A DNA stretch of 64,000 nucleotides from Lagopus muta. Taxonomy: Eukaryota > Chordata > Aves > Galliformes > Phasianidae. Below are positions 36,701 through 50,803 of this stretch, piece by piece. Under the pieces are notes generated by a model that was not told where the DNA came from, did no database searches, and saw nothing but the letters and a program-made list of their open reading frames with translations. The stretch spans positions 29,884,214 to 29,948,213 of the forward strand of contig NC_064433.1 of the NCBI RefSeq assembly GCF_023343835.1. The letters run 5' to 3'. Position numbers and translations under genes: made by a program. The stretch's first letter is position 1, and the number at the start of each line of letters is the position of its first letter.

Positions 36701-38390
36701 ACAGTACACACATGGCACTCAGACTGCCAATTAACAGACTCTCAGTTGCAGTAATCCCTCCCAGTGCTAATTGGGTTATTATCACTGGATGTATTTATAA
36801 GGATTAATAAGCAGCCAGCAACTTCTATAACATTCAGTCACTACAGTCTTAGGCTAAACTTGAGATCCCATTACAAAGGCAACAGCTTTTCCATCCTAAT
36901 AACCTCCAGAGCCACCTGCATCCCAGTCCCACAAATAGAATGCATATACACTGAAAGAAAAATCCTGTCAGAAACACATTACCAAAGAATTTGCTTAGGG
37001 TACTAATAAGATGTTGAAAAAGATAAGTCCTCGGTGGTTTTTTTCCTGGGTACATGTGGAGTCAGACTCTGATATGCTTTTGCGTTTGTCAGTGCATTTT
37101 CAAGGATGTTATGTCTGACTTTAGTACAAAAGAACATGCCCCAGCTATTCAAACTCATGCTCAGATAACAGAATGCCCAGTAGGATTAAGATGTCTGGGT
37201 TATCTGATCTTAGTAAATATGCATGCAAGGGGGAAAAGGCCTTTCTGAGTAGGACAAAATAAAAGTTCTGCATAATGTATCTGCTGTCAAAACTCAGCAG
37301 CTTTGAGAAGGATTCATTATCTCTGCAGTAAGTTCTAGAGTCCCATATTGAAAAAGAGATAAGCGTTTGTGTTGGTTTTCATGTTATAGCAGATTTCTAA
37401 TGTGAAGATAGTTGGGAAGACTCTGCTGTTTAATCAGACCTCTGAGCTGAGATCTTATGGAGAAAACAGATCCCAGTGGAGAACTATAACAGCTTAAAAC
37501 TAGTTCAATATACTGGAGCTATCTTCTCTTGTTAAAATATCAGCTTTGGGGATTTTCATCCCACTACATTCCCATATACTGCATGCATATACATATTACA
37601 TGGAGGAATTTTATTTTTTTTTAACAAAAGCAAGAATACAGAAGCTTACGCTGCTGTAATAGTCCAGAAAGATAACAGTTACACCATAATCCAAAGTTAC
37701 TTAGAGTGCCTTTTAAATACGTTTTGTAAAGTCTGATTGTCATCTTTCTTCTAACACTGCTGCTGATCCCCAAAGGAGATCTTACCTCTTTCATTAATGG
37801 ATGTTCTAGAGCCTGCTTGTGCTTACAATCTTGCTTTGATTTTTTCAGCTTCCAGTAATTCTTTAAATGTATGTTATAGTATCTTGAGTACTGGTATATG
37901 CTTTGCAGTGTACCCTCACATCAGAATTCCCATTAAACTATGGAAAGCTCATAGCATAGATTACCCACAATTTTAACCTCGGAATACCATAATTCCATGA
38001 GTAAAAGGACTTGATACAGCATTAGAAACATCAGTTATCTGAGGTAAACCCTTCGGAGAACTGTGAAGACCCTGGACTTTCCTCTTCCTGCTGTGAATTA
38101 GGTGGTGCAGGGAAAAAGGTATTTTGAATGCCTTTGGAGTCGCCACTCTTATGCCTATGTCTCTACATTGCTCAAACTCTTGCAGAAATTCTGTCTGAGT
38201 CGCTTTAACACCATACTTTGCCACAAAGGGCAGGAAACTAGAGTTGGGGTTAGAATTACCACATTAAAAACTACTCCAACAAGTTGTCAGTGTTGCAGAT
38301 ATGTTCTTCGCTACATATTTCTAACTGTTATGATGCATGAAAAAATAACTATAGTTAAAACAGGGTTTTTAAAATGTTTCCTTTTTTTCC

Positions 38391-38409
38391 TTTTTTTTTT
38401 TTTTTTTTT
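38391..38409 (+). repeat. Poly(T) run, 19 bases
   Basis: Nineteen T after a shorter T7 and CC. Intronic simple repeat. Confidence 0.93.
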
Positions 38410-41400
38410 AATTCTCACAAGAGCATGATTGCATTTTTTAAAATACCGTGTCCATGGAAAACTAATTTAGTTCCATTAATGAAAAGGAAGCAAAATGTGA
38501 TTGAGGATGTAATACGGAATTATAGTTCATTAATTCTTCAAGTATGTAATTTTCCAGACTCCCGATCCCCCATTGATTTCTGCACACCCCCATATGTCCT
38601 GCTAAATGCCAGCAAAAAGAAATTCAATTGTGTTGTTATTTTATGTGTGGCAGTGGCGGTGCTCCAAAATTAGATAGAAACATTATGAAAGGGAATTTTC
38701 CACTGGCTGCTTCACCATGCAGCCCTGTTAACAATTCTTTGTTGTCAAAAATTGATCAATCACAGGCCCCACAGATAACTGAGACTATGACAGTTACTCA
38801 TTTAACATCCAATATCATCAAAAGATGTGACATTTGTAGCAAATGAAGGTGATAATTCAGAACACCTAATTAGCCATGATGAACTAGGTGCATGCATGAA
38901 TAGTTAAAAAAAGAGAATGTATTTTTCTATGAGATTCTGTGAAACCAATTGTGTAATCCCCATTAGAAAGTCAGGGTAACTGAGAGGTGTGGGGTTCCTA
39001 TTGTTAGACATTGATGGTAGTGTGAGGTTGCCTTCACTTTGTCCATAATTCTCACAACAGCACCTTAACTGTAATAAACACTTCTATTTCCCTGTTTGCC
39101 CTTTCTTGAAAAAGTAACTATTTTCTTCAAGATAGAAAAAGCACTTCTGTACCTTGACATACAATGACAAAGCTACTTTAGATGCATACTAACGTTTGGA
39201 GGTGCTGCAGCTCTGTTTGCAAATGTTAGGAACTAGACTAACACATTCATGCTACTCCCTAAACATGTTGATTTCTGGATACTAAAAGGATAGATTAATT
39301 TGTCCCAAGAAAGATTTACTTTAGCCAGATGTTCTCTCTTTCTTAAAGGTGGGAAGGAAGTCTCTGCAGGCACTGGGAAGATCTTGAGTTTTCTTAGTCA
39401 TAATGGTGAGTTCTAAGAAGTCATTCTATATCTTTGAACCAAGGATTCAACCAGCACGTTCTCAGCTTTGTTTGGGTTCAGCTCTGGTATGAATTACAGT
39501 AATTTTCCAATGATCCAGTTCAGTTCAACATAAAATTTTGGCTAGGGCTTGATCTAACACCCTGATCCGAAATTGGTCTTCTGCTGGGTCTTCTACCCTT
39601 TAGAAAGGTTCATAATTTTAAAACATTATTCCTTTCATCTCCTTTCCAGTGACTTGTTAACATGATTCACAGTTCACATACTCATGACCACTAATTTACA
39701 CTGCTGCTCATGCAGCATCAAATCAAGTAGAAACTGTACACAACTGCTGAACCACAGCAGAGAAAAAAAAATAGAAAGTCTTTTCTTTGCTCGGGCTATA
39801 CCCATATCATTGCAATATGTGCAGAGATTGCACACTCCCTCATGCTGACAGCAAGAGGAAGGGCTCCACAAGGGTATGGTGCAATGACTGGCACTGTAAT
39901 AGATTTTAATTCCACTAATAGTTAAATGTAATTCATAAAAGAGAGACCCTACAGTGAATGATGAAGGCTCTCTCCATTTCCCTTGTATAACAGAAGGACA
40001 TTCTATTATAATGCTGCCCAGCTGAACTATTCATATTCTATTTATAGATCATTGTATTTTAAGACCCTAATTGAAATTTTAGGTTTCATATTTTGTAAGG
40101 AAGGTTCTTTTCTGCAGAAGTAATAGCTAAGTAGTGGATACATTTTGATGTTTTTAATAAAGAACAAAACTTCCTGTCTCCTCAAATCTTTTTTTGTAGC
40201 ACTTTCTTTTCCAATTCTCTCAATTTTTTAAGCTGCTACAGACAGGACTGTAGTGTTTCAAGAGGCTAAAGAAAATATAAATATAAGTACTCATATTTGG
40301 CTCTAGAAGAGAAAAAAGAAAGGTCTTTTGTTATTTAAAACTGACAGGGACTCTGAGGCATGAAAGAAATTATATACACCCAAGAAAGTGCGTCAGGCAA
40401 GGAAGATGAAGGAAGAAAAAGATACAGAAGGAAAAAACATCTTAAAAAGCATCTTAAACTACAAAACAGAAAGAGTGAGCTAAGTAGGTTTCATTCCTCA
40501 ATCCAAAATGTTCACTGAACCCAATATGGGCATTTTATTTAATTTCTGTCAAAGAGGTACTCTGTGAATGAATCTAAGCAAAAATGTGAAACAAAGAAAA
40601 GTTTTCCAACCTTCTAAATTCACCAGCCAATGCCTCACTGTTTGTTTTTGAGCTGATTTTTCATAACCAAGACAAAAATCAGCTGGTAAATGGGACCAGG
40701 GTGACTTTCCTTCCTCACACAGCAGTCAAGTAAAATACATTTCATTTGCAGAACACAAGCTTTCCTGCTAGCTTGCTGCAGATCTCATTTGTTTATTCTC
40801 ACAGACAACTTTTTAACCTTTTTTTTAATGCAATTTAATGAGCTAGCAATTTTAGAACATGTCCTTTTAGACAGCTGAAAAAAAAAAATTATATTTTCCA
40901 GTTCTATGAATTGGCTGCACTTCCTCTTTGTAAAAATACAATGAAAAAAAAAAAATACCAAAACCTGCCTTCTCTCAGATGTTGACATATTTGAGTAAAG
41001 GAGCAGAAATGAGATGACCTATGTCTTATCCAGACATCTGCCACTGCCTTTTTATGCAAGCCTTGTCACCTATTCAACTCTCCCCACGTGTCTTGACTTC
41101 CACATCTGTAAAATGGGGAGAAAGCACTTGTACCAGCTCTGTGCTTTTTCTTGTACGGGGAATGATACTTGGGAAACAGCCCCACACCAGGGAGCAAGAG
41201 ATATAGGAGAGCCCAATCTGTTTATGAATATGAAGATTCAGCTTTTATTAGCACACAATTAGCTGAAATTTGATGGAATTATTAATGATAATAACAATTC
41301 AGCTGACATTCATTAATCCTTTGATAGATCTTTATGAAATATGCCATATGATTTTTCTTCCTAGTGACAGTACTTTCTCAATCTGAATTTGCTCTTATTC

Positions 41401-42987
41401 TATAAACATTACGTGTTCACAATTCATAAGCTCTTTAAGAATAAAATCCTTCAAATCCATTATTTTTTTTCCATGAGGAAAATAAATGTATGTTGATTTT
41501 CTTGGAGAAGAGTCTTGGCAGAAACTGTGCAAGTTTTTCTTGCTCTCTCTGAAAATGAACTTTTGAGTTCTTTTGGGTCAGGGGAGGAAAAGGAAACTTT
41601 AGCCAGTTTGCACTTGTTATATGAATTTATATGCATAAGAGAAATCTCAGACAAGTCAAAGGGGACAGAGAGGTGATCACAGCCCAGACAACCTGCACTT
41701 GTTTTATCCTTATCTACCAGGTTGTTGCTAGACCTTACATTGTGTTTACTGTTTACTGAATTCCCAACTGATAAATATTCCCAACAATTTGGGAATATCA
41801 CAGAATGTAATTTGTCTGCGGGTTTTCATCTTGTGTCTGGATCAACTCTGACCCCTTCTTTCAACCTTCACCTCTTCATTTGAGTATGTTTTAGAGGGAG
41901 AGACAGACCTGTCTTTTGCCTCCTACAAGCCCTGAGAGCAAATCCAATGCTGCAACACGCGTCCTGCGTGCTGCTCTCTGCCCTACCTCCACAGGACTTC
42001 AGTGTCAGAGGAGATGCCAGCTAAAAGAGAGGTACAGTCAGAAGAGAGTTAAAGCCTTGCCTCTACTTAATTACTGACAGTGTATGTTCTTGTCATTCCG
42101 CTTTTGCTCAATTAAAAAAAAGAGAGACTGCAGTGTTCGCCTATTTAGTGCCCAGAGTTCCTTAAGATGTAATATATCAGATGTTTTACAGTGATTTTAA
42201 GTTAGATAATCTCAACAAATTTTTCACAAACATATCTAAAAAGATGATACAAATGCATCACACTCAAGATCCTTATGAGGGTACAGTCTTTTTTAGAAAT
42301 CATCCTTACCTTGACTTTAATTAAACCATAGTGTATTCATTACTTCTTAGAGGTAAAAGCAGAAGTAACAGCTTGTTTTGTTTTCATGCATTTTGGACTG
42401 GGCAGCTATTCACTTAGAATCATAATTAGTTGTGGAGGAGGCAGATGATTTATGAATAAAGCTATGAACATACTGCATATTATAGTTCCTCCAGCTAAAC
42501 ACTAATAGGATTCCTGCTCACCCAAGGCCTGACTTCAAGAATATATTAAAGCATTTCTAATTCACCAACACGTTTCATGGTCCTTGCTTGTTTTTCTTAG
42601 TCTTGGTCAGAGATACCGTGGTCAAACAAACAGTCTTGATCATCAATGGCAACAATGAATCAGTCCAAATGGACATTTTAGAATGACTCATTATGAACAG
42701 TTATTATTGTTACTTCACAGAAATAAGTTAGCAAAAATGGATCACGTGCAAAGATGAAAGACCAGGCATGCAGCTCATCAAAATAGCACAGCAGTTTATA
42801 TGTCAAAAGAACTGTATTAATTTGTATCAGTTCAGTACAAGGCCCAGTTTTGGTGACATGAAAGCAAGAGGAAGAAGATAAGAAAACAGTTATTTTTATC
42901 TGGTTTACCTAGAAACCAAAACAGATGAGCAGTATAAATAAATTGCTTACTTATTTATACTCAACTTCTTTTAACTCAAATTTGAGT

Positions 42988-43009
42988 TCTACGATTCTAT
43001 GATTCTATT
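42988..43009 (+). mobile_element. Possible CR1 3' terminal remnant
   Basis: TCTACGATTCTATGATTCTA carries the ATTCTATG-type octamer repeat that ends CR1 elements. Nothing CR1-like is recognisable just upstream, so it is either an extreme 5'-truncated copy or a coincidental short repeat. Confidence 0.35.
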
Positions 43010-46000
43010 AGATAAACAGAACTCTATGGGACTTTCAGCAATACTCATGTATCTTCAGCCTGTCATCTCAGAACCAGCTCCTGCCCAGTCAACTACTGAG
43101 GTCACGTTTGCCTTTTTTCTTTGTTTTACCAGATGTATCGTATGAACAAAGCTACTGGACAGAATAGGTGCTGTGAATATGATGGCTTCCAACCTCATAA
43201 GTTTATGAAAAGCATATCACAGGAGTGTAGGAAAAAATATAGAAACCAAAAGTCACTTTGCACTCTGCTCCAGAGTGCCAAATAAGACTTTTCAGAGGCT
43301 TTCTAGGAACTTCAGATTTGACAGAGTACACAGGAGTCCCATCTGCCTGGAACAGTCAGTCTGTGTTACTGAAGGCATTTCTTCTTATTAATCATTAGTC
43401 AGAAGTAGACCAATATATTACACTCTAATCAAACAATAAAAAGCAAGCAATGTGGAAGTTCATTTTCAGAGAATTACTGTTGTAACAAACCGTTTATGTG
43501 AAATTGAGGCAAGAGAAAAGAAAAAGGAAAGTGAATGGAAGGCATTGAGAATTATCATAGTAACAGTTTTTTAAAGTAGATTTAGCTGTTATGTTTAAAG
43601 CAGGCATAGAAATTAATGATTCCCCTAATTTGGGCCATCATGTTATGATCTGCTTTTCCTACAGTAAGTGAGCATTTAAAATGGAATAACATAGAGTAAG
43701 GTTTAGCATCGCTGAACAGACTAGTAATTTGCATTATCTTGATAAACCAAGGATTGCTCAAAGATCATTATTCTTGTCTCTGCAATAAGTAATTCACATG
43801 CAAAAACCATCTTTGAGAAGGCCAAGCCTACATAGCAGACCACTCATTAACCAGCCCGTGGGACCTGGGTAATGGTTTTAGGTAGCAAAGATGCAAGTTA
43901 TAAAGCAAGATGTTTCAGCATCCTCAGCATCATTTCATTATTTTTAGCATCTGTATCCTGTCTCTTTCTGCTGAGATGAAAACTACAGAAAATATTAATT
44001 AAACGCTGGTGCGTGCTGTAATTCAGAATGGTTCTTAATTCGGAGTCAGATCCTGAGAATAGAACATACAGTTAGAGATTTGCTGTCACAAGTTGAAGTT
44101 AAATCATTTAAACATGATACTGAGAACTTCATGTCTGCAGCTACGTTTCAGCCATGGCCAAAAAGACCGCAGCTTCCATAGATCAGGATTTCAGGAGATT
44201 TATTAAGAAAATCAGGACCACTCACAATGACTCAAGGATGATAAGTAGCAGTGACCACTCAGAGCTAGGGTGTACGTGCCTCTAAGCCCAACAGTGAGGG
44301 GGACACAGCATATCCAGCATCCCTCCTCACTCACCTCATCCCAGCCAGGTGCCTGGGCTCCATGGGGACCTGCCACCACCACCACCTCACACAGCTGCGG
44401 TGCCAACAGCAGTATGCAGCCCAGAAGGTCAGCTGGATCTCACCTGCCTGACTCCACAATTTATCTTCTTTGGGATTTGTTCTGGATGATTTTTATTATT
44501 TTAGGGAGGCTTGCATCAAGGGGCAACTTTGAGTAGTTTATGAACTTTGAAAATGACTTCAGTTGAAATACCAGACTTGAACGACTCTAAGAGGCCTGAC
44601 TTTTGGAGTTTGATGAATTCTCCATTCCCTGTCCACTGGATTCTATTGACCTTTTACACTTCAAGTAGGCTCATGTACTAATTGCTTTTAAATTTTTATC
44701 CGTGGTAGGTTAACCCAACATTTCTGTATTTCTGCAAGTTGAAGTCAGCACTTGAATTTTATTTAAACACTGCTTGCTGAAAGTACCCTGAAAGTTCTTA
44801 GTCTCACACCTGGGAGCTTCTCCAAAAAGGAGAGCCTGAATCCTCCAGACATCAGGACTCAAGCAAGCAAGCAATTTGTCCTGGCAAACAAACAGCTTTC
44901 CCTGTCTGGACTGTGAACTCTTTAAAGGTTCTCTTTATTACTTGAGGTTTTTGCAGAACCTTGCACGCATGCACCATGAATCTGAGCCTTTTAATATTCT
45001 CGTTGTAAACCCCAATCCTACTATCAGTAATTAAAATTTTCATTTTAAAAATAAAACTAAGCAAAAGGCAGGTTTCTGAGCTATGGCAGTTTTTTGCTAC
45101 AGTACTTTCAGAGCTTACAGACAGTTTTTACTAGATTGGAGCCAAGAATTTTTAAGAGTTCTGCCAAAAGTAATCCCAGTTCTTTCAGAATTAGTTCAAT
45201 GCTCTATGGGCTTCAAATGCCATTTTGTCACAGCTTTAGCTTCAGAGCCTACCTGGCCACAAGCTGATTGAAACTGTTTTAGCTGAACACCAAGGATCAA
45301 AGGCTTAAATGGAAACAATTCTCATATGATGTTGAAAGTACTATTATACTTCACCATGTTTTTGCAAAATCAACACGGTTAACAAGTTTCCAGGTTACTT
45401 TGGCAGTGCCTTATATTCCAAAACGTGCAAAACTATTTTCCTATCCACTAGAATGTCAGAACTAAAAGATTTTCACAAGCTTCCTTTGGAAATGAAATAA
45501 TAATAGCCTTCAAAAATCTGAATTCTCCTACTATCGTTGCCAGTGCACATGAACAAATTAATTTGGATTTGCTAAGAAGTGTAACAGTCACACATGCTAA
45601 TTATTTAGCTTATATAGAAAGAAGCACAAAACAAAAAGAAAGAGAGACCTGATCAATAGCAACCATTCCATCTAAGCTGCATTTTAGTGTTTGGAACTAC
45701 ATGTTAGGGACAACGTATTGACATTTTTTTTTAGCTACACCAAAGTCTTTTTCTTTCTTCACGAGGTATTCACACCATTTTTCTATTTTTGTTTGAGCTC
45801 TCCATATGTGCAAAAAAATACAGAGAAGAGCCAAATAATATACTTTCCTAAAATTGGCTATTTCTGATAGGAGATCTGATGAAAGAGAGTGGGCTCATGT
45901 ATCTTATGTTGACTGTTTTTTCATAAATTCAGTTATGCATTTAATTACACCATCAGCATTAATATAGGACTGAGTAAATGTACAGACTGTAAGTAATCTT

Positions 46001-47949
46001 TTTTTTCTCAGTGTGTCCTTTTAAACCTTACAGCTTTGTGCACCAGTTTATTTCAGCAGTTTGCCATGGCACATTTAATAACAGGTGGATATGATTCCTT
46101 TGATATCCAAAGAAAGTTTGTTATCAAGAAATGTAAGCCACAGCTAAAGGTCCATAAAGAAGCCATGTACTTCCAACCAACTTGTTACAAAAACTACATC
46201 AAAACACTACTAGTAGTAAAACTCTGCTATTTGATCTCATGCATAATTAAAAAAGGACCAGGGGAATACTCAAAGCACAAAATGAATGTAGGAACTCAAA
46301 AGAAAAGCTGACAAACAGCAAAAATGCAGTAATCTTGTATGTATGCACATATAGCCAAACAAATTCACTGTTCATCAAATTAAAAGGGAGTTACAGTACC
46401 ATCAAGGCAATCTAACAAAATTGTCCTATGCTGGATTCTGAAATAAAGCAATGTTCAAACACAATTTAAAACAGCATTTAAAAATGCCTACTGAAGAATT
46501 CATAATTTTACAATCAAGTGGGAGGGCATTGTAAGGTATTTTGAACAAATTTAACTGGTAAAAATATTTTGAGATTCCCTGGGTAGTCTCAGCTTTCCAT
46601 ACTGCAGAAGACTGTGCTTTACTAGTTTAACTACTCCTATGCCTTGTAAGACTTGAAAATCTTTTAACAAGTATACAAGCCAACAAATGCATCCCCAGTG
46701 TTAATGATGCTTAAAGCTGCTTCCTACAGGAAGAGAAGAAAGACTTCTCCAAATCTCATTTTGATGTCCTATTACCAGCTAAAACAACAAGTAGTAGTGC
46801 TGGATGTTGATGTTTCTGCACATGATTCTTACATCTGTCTTCTTATTCCACTGATGCATTTTCAACAAGGCACAGGCCACAGTTAATTTAAAAGGCTTGC
46901 AGAGAAAAATCTAAAGCATTGCAACAGCTTTGTTAGCTGCAAGGCACTTCAGAGTGAATACTTCTTCTCATGAAAACAATGTCTGACTGAAAGTACTAAG
47001 TGATGCTCATTCTCATATTATAGAGAGCACAGTGCTGACACCTCTGAAGAACCATTTGGAAGTAGGAAACTTTATGAAATGCAATGCCCATTACAGCACT
47101 TAGTCACACAAAGCTTTGCTTCTTTGCAAAAGCTGCATTGTGTTTGGGAATTTGACAGACCCTTTTCATGGTAGTTGACAGGTGAAAAGAATTACAGCTA
47201 TGCCTGTGAACATGTGCAAACTTCTGGTACTACTCTACCCGAATCAGGAAAGCTGCTTAGTACTCTGGGTGAATAGGCATGCCCTAAAGCCACATTTCAA
47301 TGTCAGGATAATTTCATCAGAAAATTTCTAAACTCTCCCATCAAAAGCAGGCAATTTGCTTCCTACTCACTGCTTCTGTCCAGTCCCTGCTTCTGCTTCT
47401 CCCCCTCTGTTGGGAGGCTCAGAAAGCTGTCAGTCACATCACCAGTAGGCCCAACTCAACTTCCAGTTTGTATCTTTTAGCTTCCACATTAACAGCCAAC
47501 TCCAGTTCATCAGCTGTTCACTGGAACCGGTGCCAAAGGGTCTGATCCTTTACTACAAGCTGTTCCCAAAGGCAGCTTTGATAGATGAACAGTGGAATAG
47601 AGTATGTCCCCTACCAACAAGAGCACCAGGAAGCAGGTCAGGTCTTTTGCCAAACAGCCTTGTTAAATATTTAAGGAAATGTTCTGGGATACAGCAATCC
47701 CAGCCATTTCAGCTCAGGTTTCATCGTGTTCTTAGTCAATGGCCTGCCCTGTAACATTCAAGTTTGGCTCCATAGAAAATAAATGGGAAGGGACAACATC
47801 ATCCTTTTCAGGTTTTAAAAAGAACGGAGAGGGAATATATGTGCAGAGCTGGGGTTTGGAAAGGATGTGGAAAGGGATGAGGCACTAAACCAAGTTGAAT
47901 ATGAGCCAGTTATGTACCCTTGTGGAAGATAAGACTAAGAGCACCAGGA

Positions 47950-48195
47950 AGAGCATTACATCCCCTCTTTTTCATGCTGTTGAGACAATACCTGGAGAGC
48001 TGGCTGACTGAACACTGGAACTGGTTCCCCAGAGAGACTGTGAAAACTCCAACTAAAGATACTCAAAATCCAACCAGACAAAGCTGTGAGAAACCCATTC
48101 AGTTTGACCCTACTTTGAGCAACTGGATTGGACACGATCATCTCCAGAGGTCCCATTCTACCCCATCCTCGCTGCAGTTCTGAGAAATGATCTAC
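47950..48195 (+). mobile_element. Old, diverged CR1 LINE 3' fragment
   Basis: Sense CR1 3' region with many substitutions. Recognisable blocks are GAACACTGGAACTGGTTCCC followed by CAGAGAGACTGTG, a TTTGACCCTACTTTGAGCAA block, and ATCATCTCCAGAGGTCCCAT before TCTACCCC. These correspond to the order of blocks in canonical CR1 ends. It is more diverged than the copy at 6356-6668, so an older insertion. The 5' limit is approximate and no terminal octamer repeat remains. Confidence 0.82.
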
Positions 48196-50707
48196 TAAAT
48201 CATCTTTTGTAGAAGTACACAGTAAGGACTGGTGATTGTGTTTTTTAGGTTATTGCTGGGTTGTGGATTCAATCTCCTATTAATTGTTAGATAGGTCTAG
48301 CTGCTACCGACAATTTGTATTACACTACATGTTTTAAGTGAAAAATGCCAAAAATCTTTAACAAGCAGTTTTTAAATATGTGTCATAAATAGAAAGAAGT
48401 AATATGTGATTTAAAAATAGATTTGGCATCTTTACATCAGTCACCCTTCCTGCTTGTATGTGATTGCAACTAAAGATGTCTGTTTACAAAAGTGACTGTT
48501 CAACAAGGGAAGCTTCCAGCATAAATTGTTTATCATGTGAATGTCTTGATCACTTCAAGCCTAGCAAAAACTACCTTCAGGAAATTCTGCCACATTCACT
48601 GGAAATGAATATGTACTGTCTGAAGCTCAGATTTTCCTCTATGGCTGCACATTTCTAGCATTGCAATATCAGAAAGAACACAAAATCTTTTCCATTTGTC
48701 ACTCTGAAGGTATTTCAGACTGTATGGGTTTCAAATCTATGTCTAATTTTATTCTAATCCCACTCCTGGGCATTAATCCAACTGAGGTGACCAGACTTAT
48801 ACCCATGCGAATGAACTCTTAACATGATTTATTTCACCAGCAACAACGAATAAGATGTCTAATGGACCTCCACCAGGACAGAGTAGTCTCTTCTTGCAAA
48901 ACTGACCAACAAAACTGGTTTGGGGCAGCCAAACTTTCTCCAAATCATTGTAATAGTATCACTAGTTCAGAGGTATCAGAACCAAAAGTAGCATAATAAC
49001 CTTTTTGATAAATATTGAGATCAGGTATTCAGAAAATATAGTATGAGGCTTACAAAGACATTCAGATCTCATCCAATCCTACTGCCTGCCCTCCTGCAAG
49101 TTTTGTGATGAAAGAAAAAGCCGTGAAGCCAAGAGCCTTGCTGCCCTGCAAGGGCCTTTGAGTCTAAATATCCAGAAGCTAAATCTAGGTCAGCCTTTGA
49201 ACTTTCTGTTTTGGGAAGAGTGTCCATGGCTTCTCCTCTAAAGAAGAGAACAGAAATAGGACTTTCAGGGGGCAATTCAGACAATCCACAAAGATCTCCC
49301 ATTTGATAGTGGATGTTAATTTTGACTAGAGAAAGAGACTGAAGCAAGGAGGTTTGTAGTCTACACACTTCAGGCAAAAAAAGTTAGAAAAGATGAATCT
49401 GGTCCTTGAAACAATTGATGTTATGCTTAGTTGATAACAGCTGGATGCTGCAAGGAACAGACGAAGCAAATATTACTAAAACAAAGTAACTGTTTTAATA
49501 CTTGAGCCTTATCTTAGCAAACAAACTGTTCCAAGCAAAAAAACAACACTGTTACATTGAAGAGACCTTGATATCCTATACCATACTATTTCTAGGCTGT
49601 GAAAAAGTGAAAAAATACTTGAAAACTTGCCATTTTGACATTTTTCTAGAAATAGATCAACAGTCAGAATGCTGCTTTTCACACAGCACCCCTCTTGTGC
49701 ACTGTGGCGATATCCTTTCAACTACAGCAGAATGAAAACAATCACATTTCTCATCTCTCAAATGGACCAGATAATACAGAATTCGGATCAGTCTGTGTTT
49801 TTCATTAAATTGGACATGTTTACAAGTCAGACAAAAGCAATACTTGCTCAGATGACCTCCTTTCCTTTGCTTGGAAGATTTATTGAAGGCAATATAGAAT
49901 GGCAACAATAGTCAATCATAGGCAGCAGACTGCCCTTTTATTAGGCATATTGAAGCCAATTAATCTAAGTGAGCTTTCTCCCTTTATCTCCTGAGGGCAC
50001 ATACTGTTAGAATGCATTAAAAATTCTGTAGCAATAAATAAAGGTGCTGAAATTATTCATTTGAACTTTGAGAAATTATTTACAAGCACTTGAGATGCTA
50101 AGTATTAACACTGTACATTTTCTGCTGGGCAAAGTGCCTGCTGCTGTAATTTGTGTAGATCCAAGACTTAAAAAATAAAGCTCTAAAACAAGGCTTTGTT
50201 GTACAACCATCCTCGGGGACAGCATGGAGAGAAAGGAATGCCTGCAAGAGAAAGGAAAAGCAGCAGGAAAACTGAAACCTGCCTTACACTGAGTAAAAAA
50301 CACTGAGTTGATGCAGAAATCTCCACTTAAGGTTATAAGTGAACTAGACATGTTTGCAGCACAGAAATAATCAGTTACTGGGATTCATTTCTAGATGTTG
50401 GGTTATCTGCCATTCACAGGAGATAATAAAGGCCATTTGAGGTGAAAAGCAATTCTATAATAATCTTATTAATTATGAAACATCAAAACCCAAGACGTCT
50501 TAATTCGTGTTCTCATTTTTGCAGTCCATGTGCTTCTAATTAGAACTCCTGTAATGTATTCACTTGGGAGGCATATAGGAAAAGTGAGTAACACTGTAGC
50601 AGCAGCTTCCTCTTTTAGGGCACACACTTAAAACTCTCCTTTATTCTTGGATTACCTCCAGCATCCTTCTTGGATTTCCTTCACCATAAATTCAATTAAA
50701 ATCTTAC

Positions 50708-50803
50708 CAGTCTCACAGCTGGGGCCAGTAAAGCCTTGTGGGCAGGCACACACATTGGAAGCAATACAGGCTCCTCCATTCCGGCACCCATCTTTGCAAA
50801 ATG
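50708..50803 (-). CDS. NELL2: NELL2 coding exon: short non-calcium EGF-like module (32 codons)
   Basis: A 96-nt symmetric exon, phase 1 to phase 1, with a CTGTTCCAG acceptor and a G|GTAAGA donor. It encodes one compact EGF-like module without the Ca-binding DxDEC start. It begins [13 protein letters not shown] and ends with the hallmark GF-TGPSC-ET. Six cysteines fit the fold exactly. The Gly-Gly-x-Cys and Cys-x-Cys-x4-Gly-Phe spacing is typical of Notch/NELL-type EGF repeats. The intron separating it from the preceding exon is 2016 bp; the one after it is 19420 bp, the largest fully contained in the window. The longer open frame around it (positions 50652-50912) runs through intron on both sides and should not be taken as the exon. 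Confidence 0.96.

Larger units (their letters stand above)
31288..50707 (-). other. NELL2 intron (19420 bp), largest in the window
   Basis: Bounded by donor GTAAGA at 50707-50702 and acceptor AG at 31289-31288. It holds the (GGGAA)n tract, a possible CR1 tail at 42988-43009, an old CR1 at about 47950-48195, and several homeodomain- or SOX-like motif clusters. No nested gene was recognised. The frames in it, up to 124 codons, have no domain or codon pattern that I trust. Confidence 0.88.
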
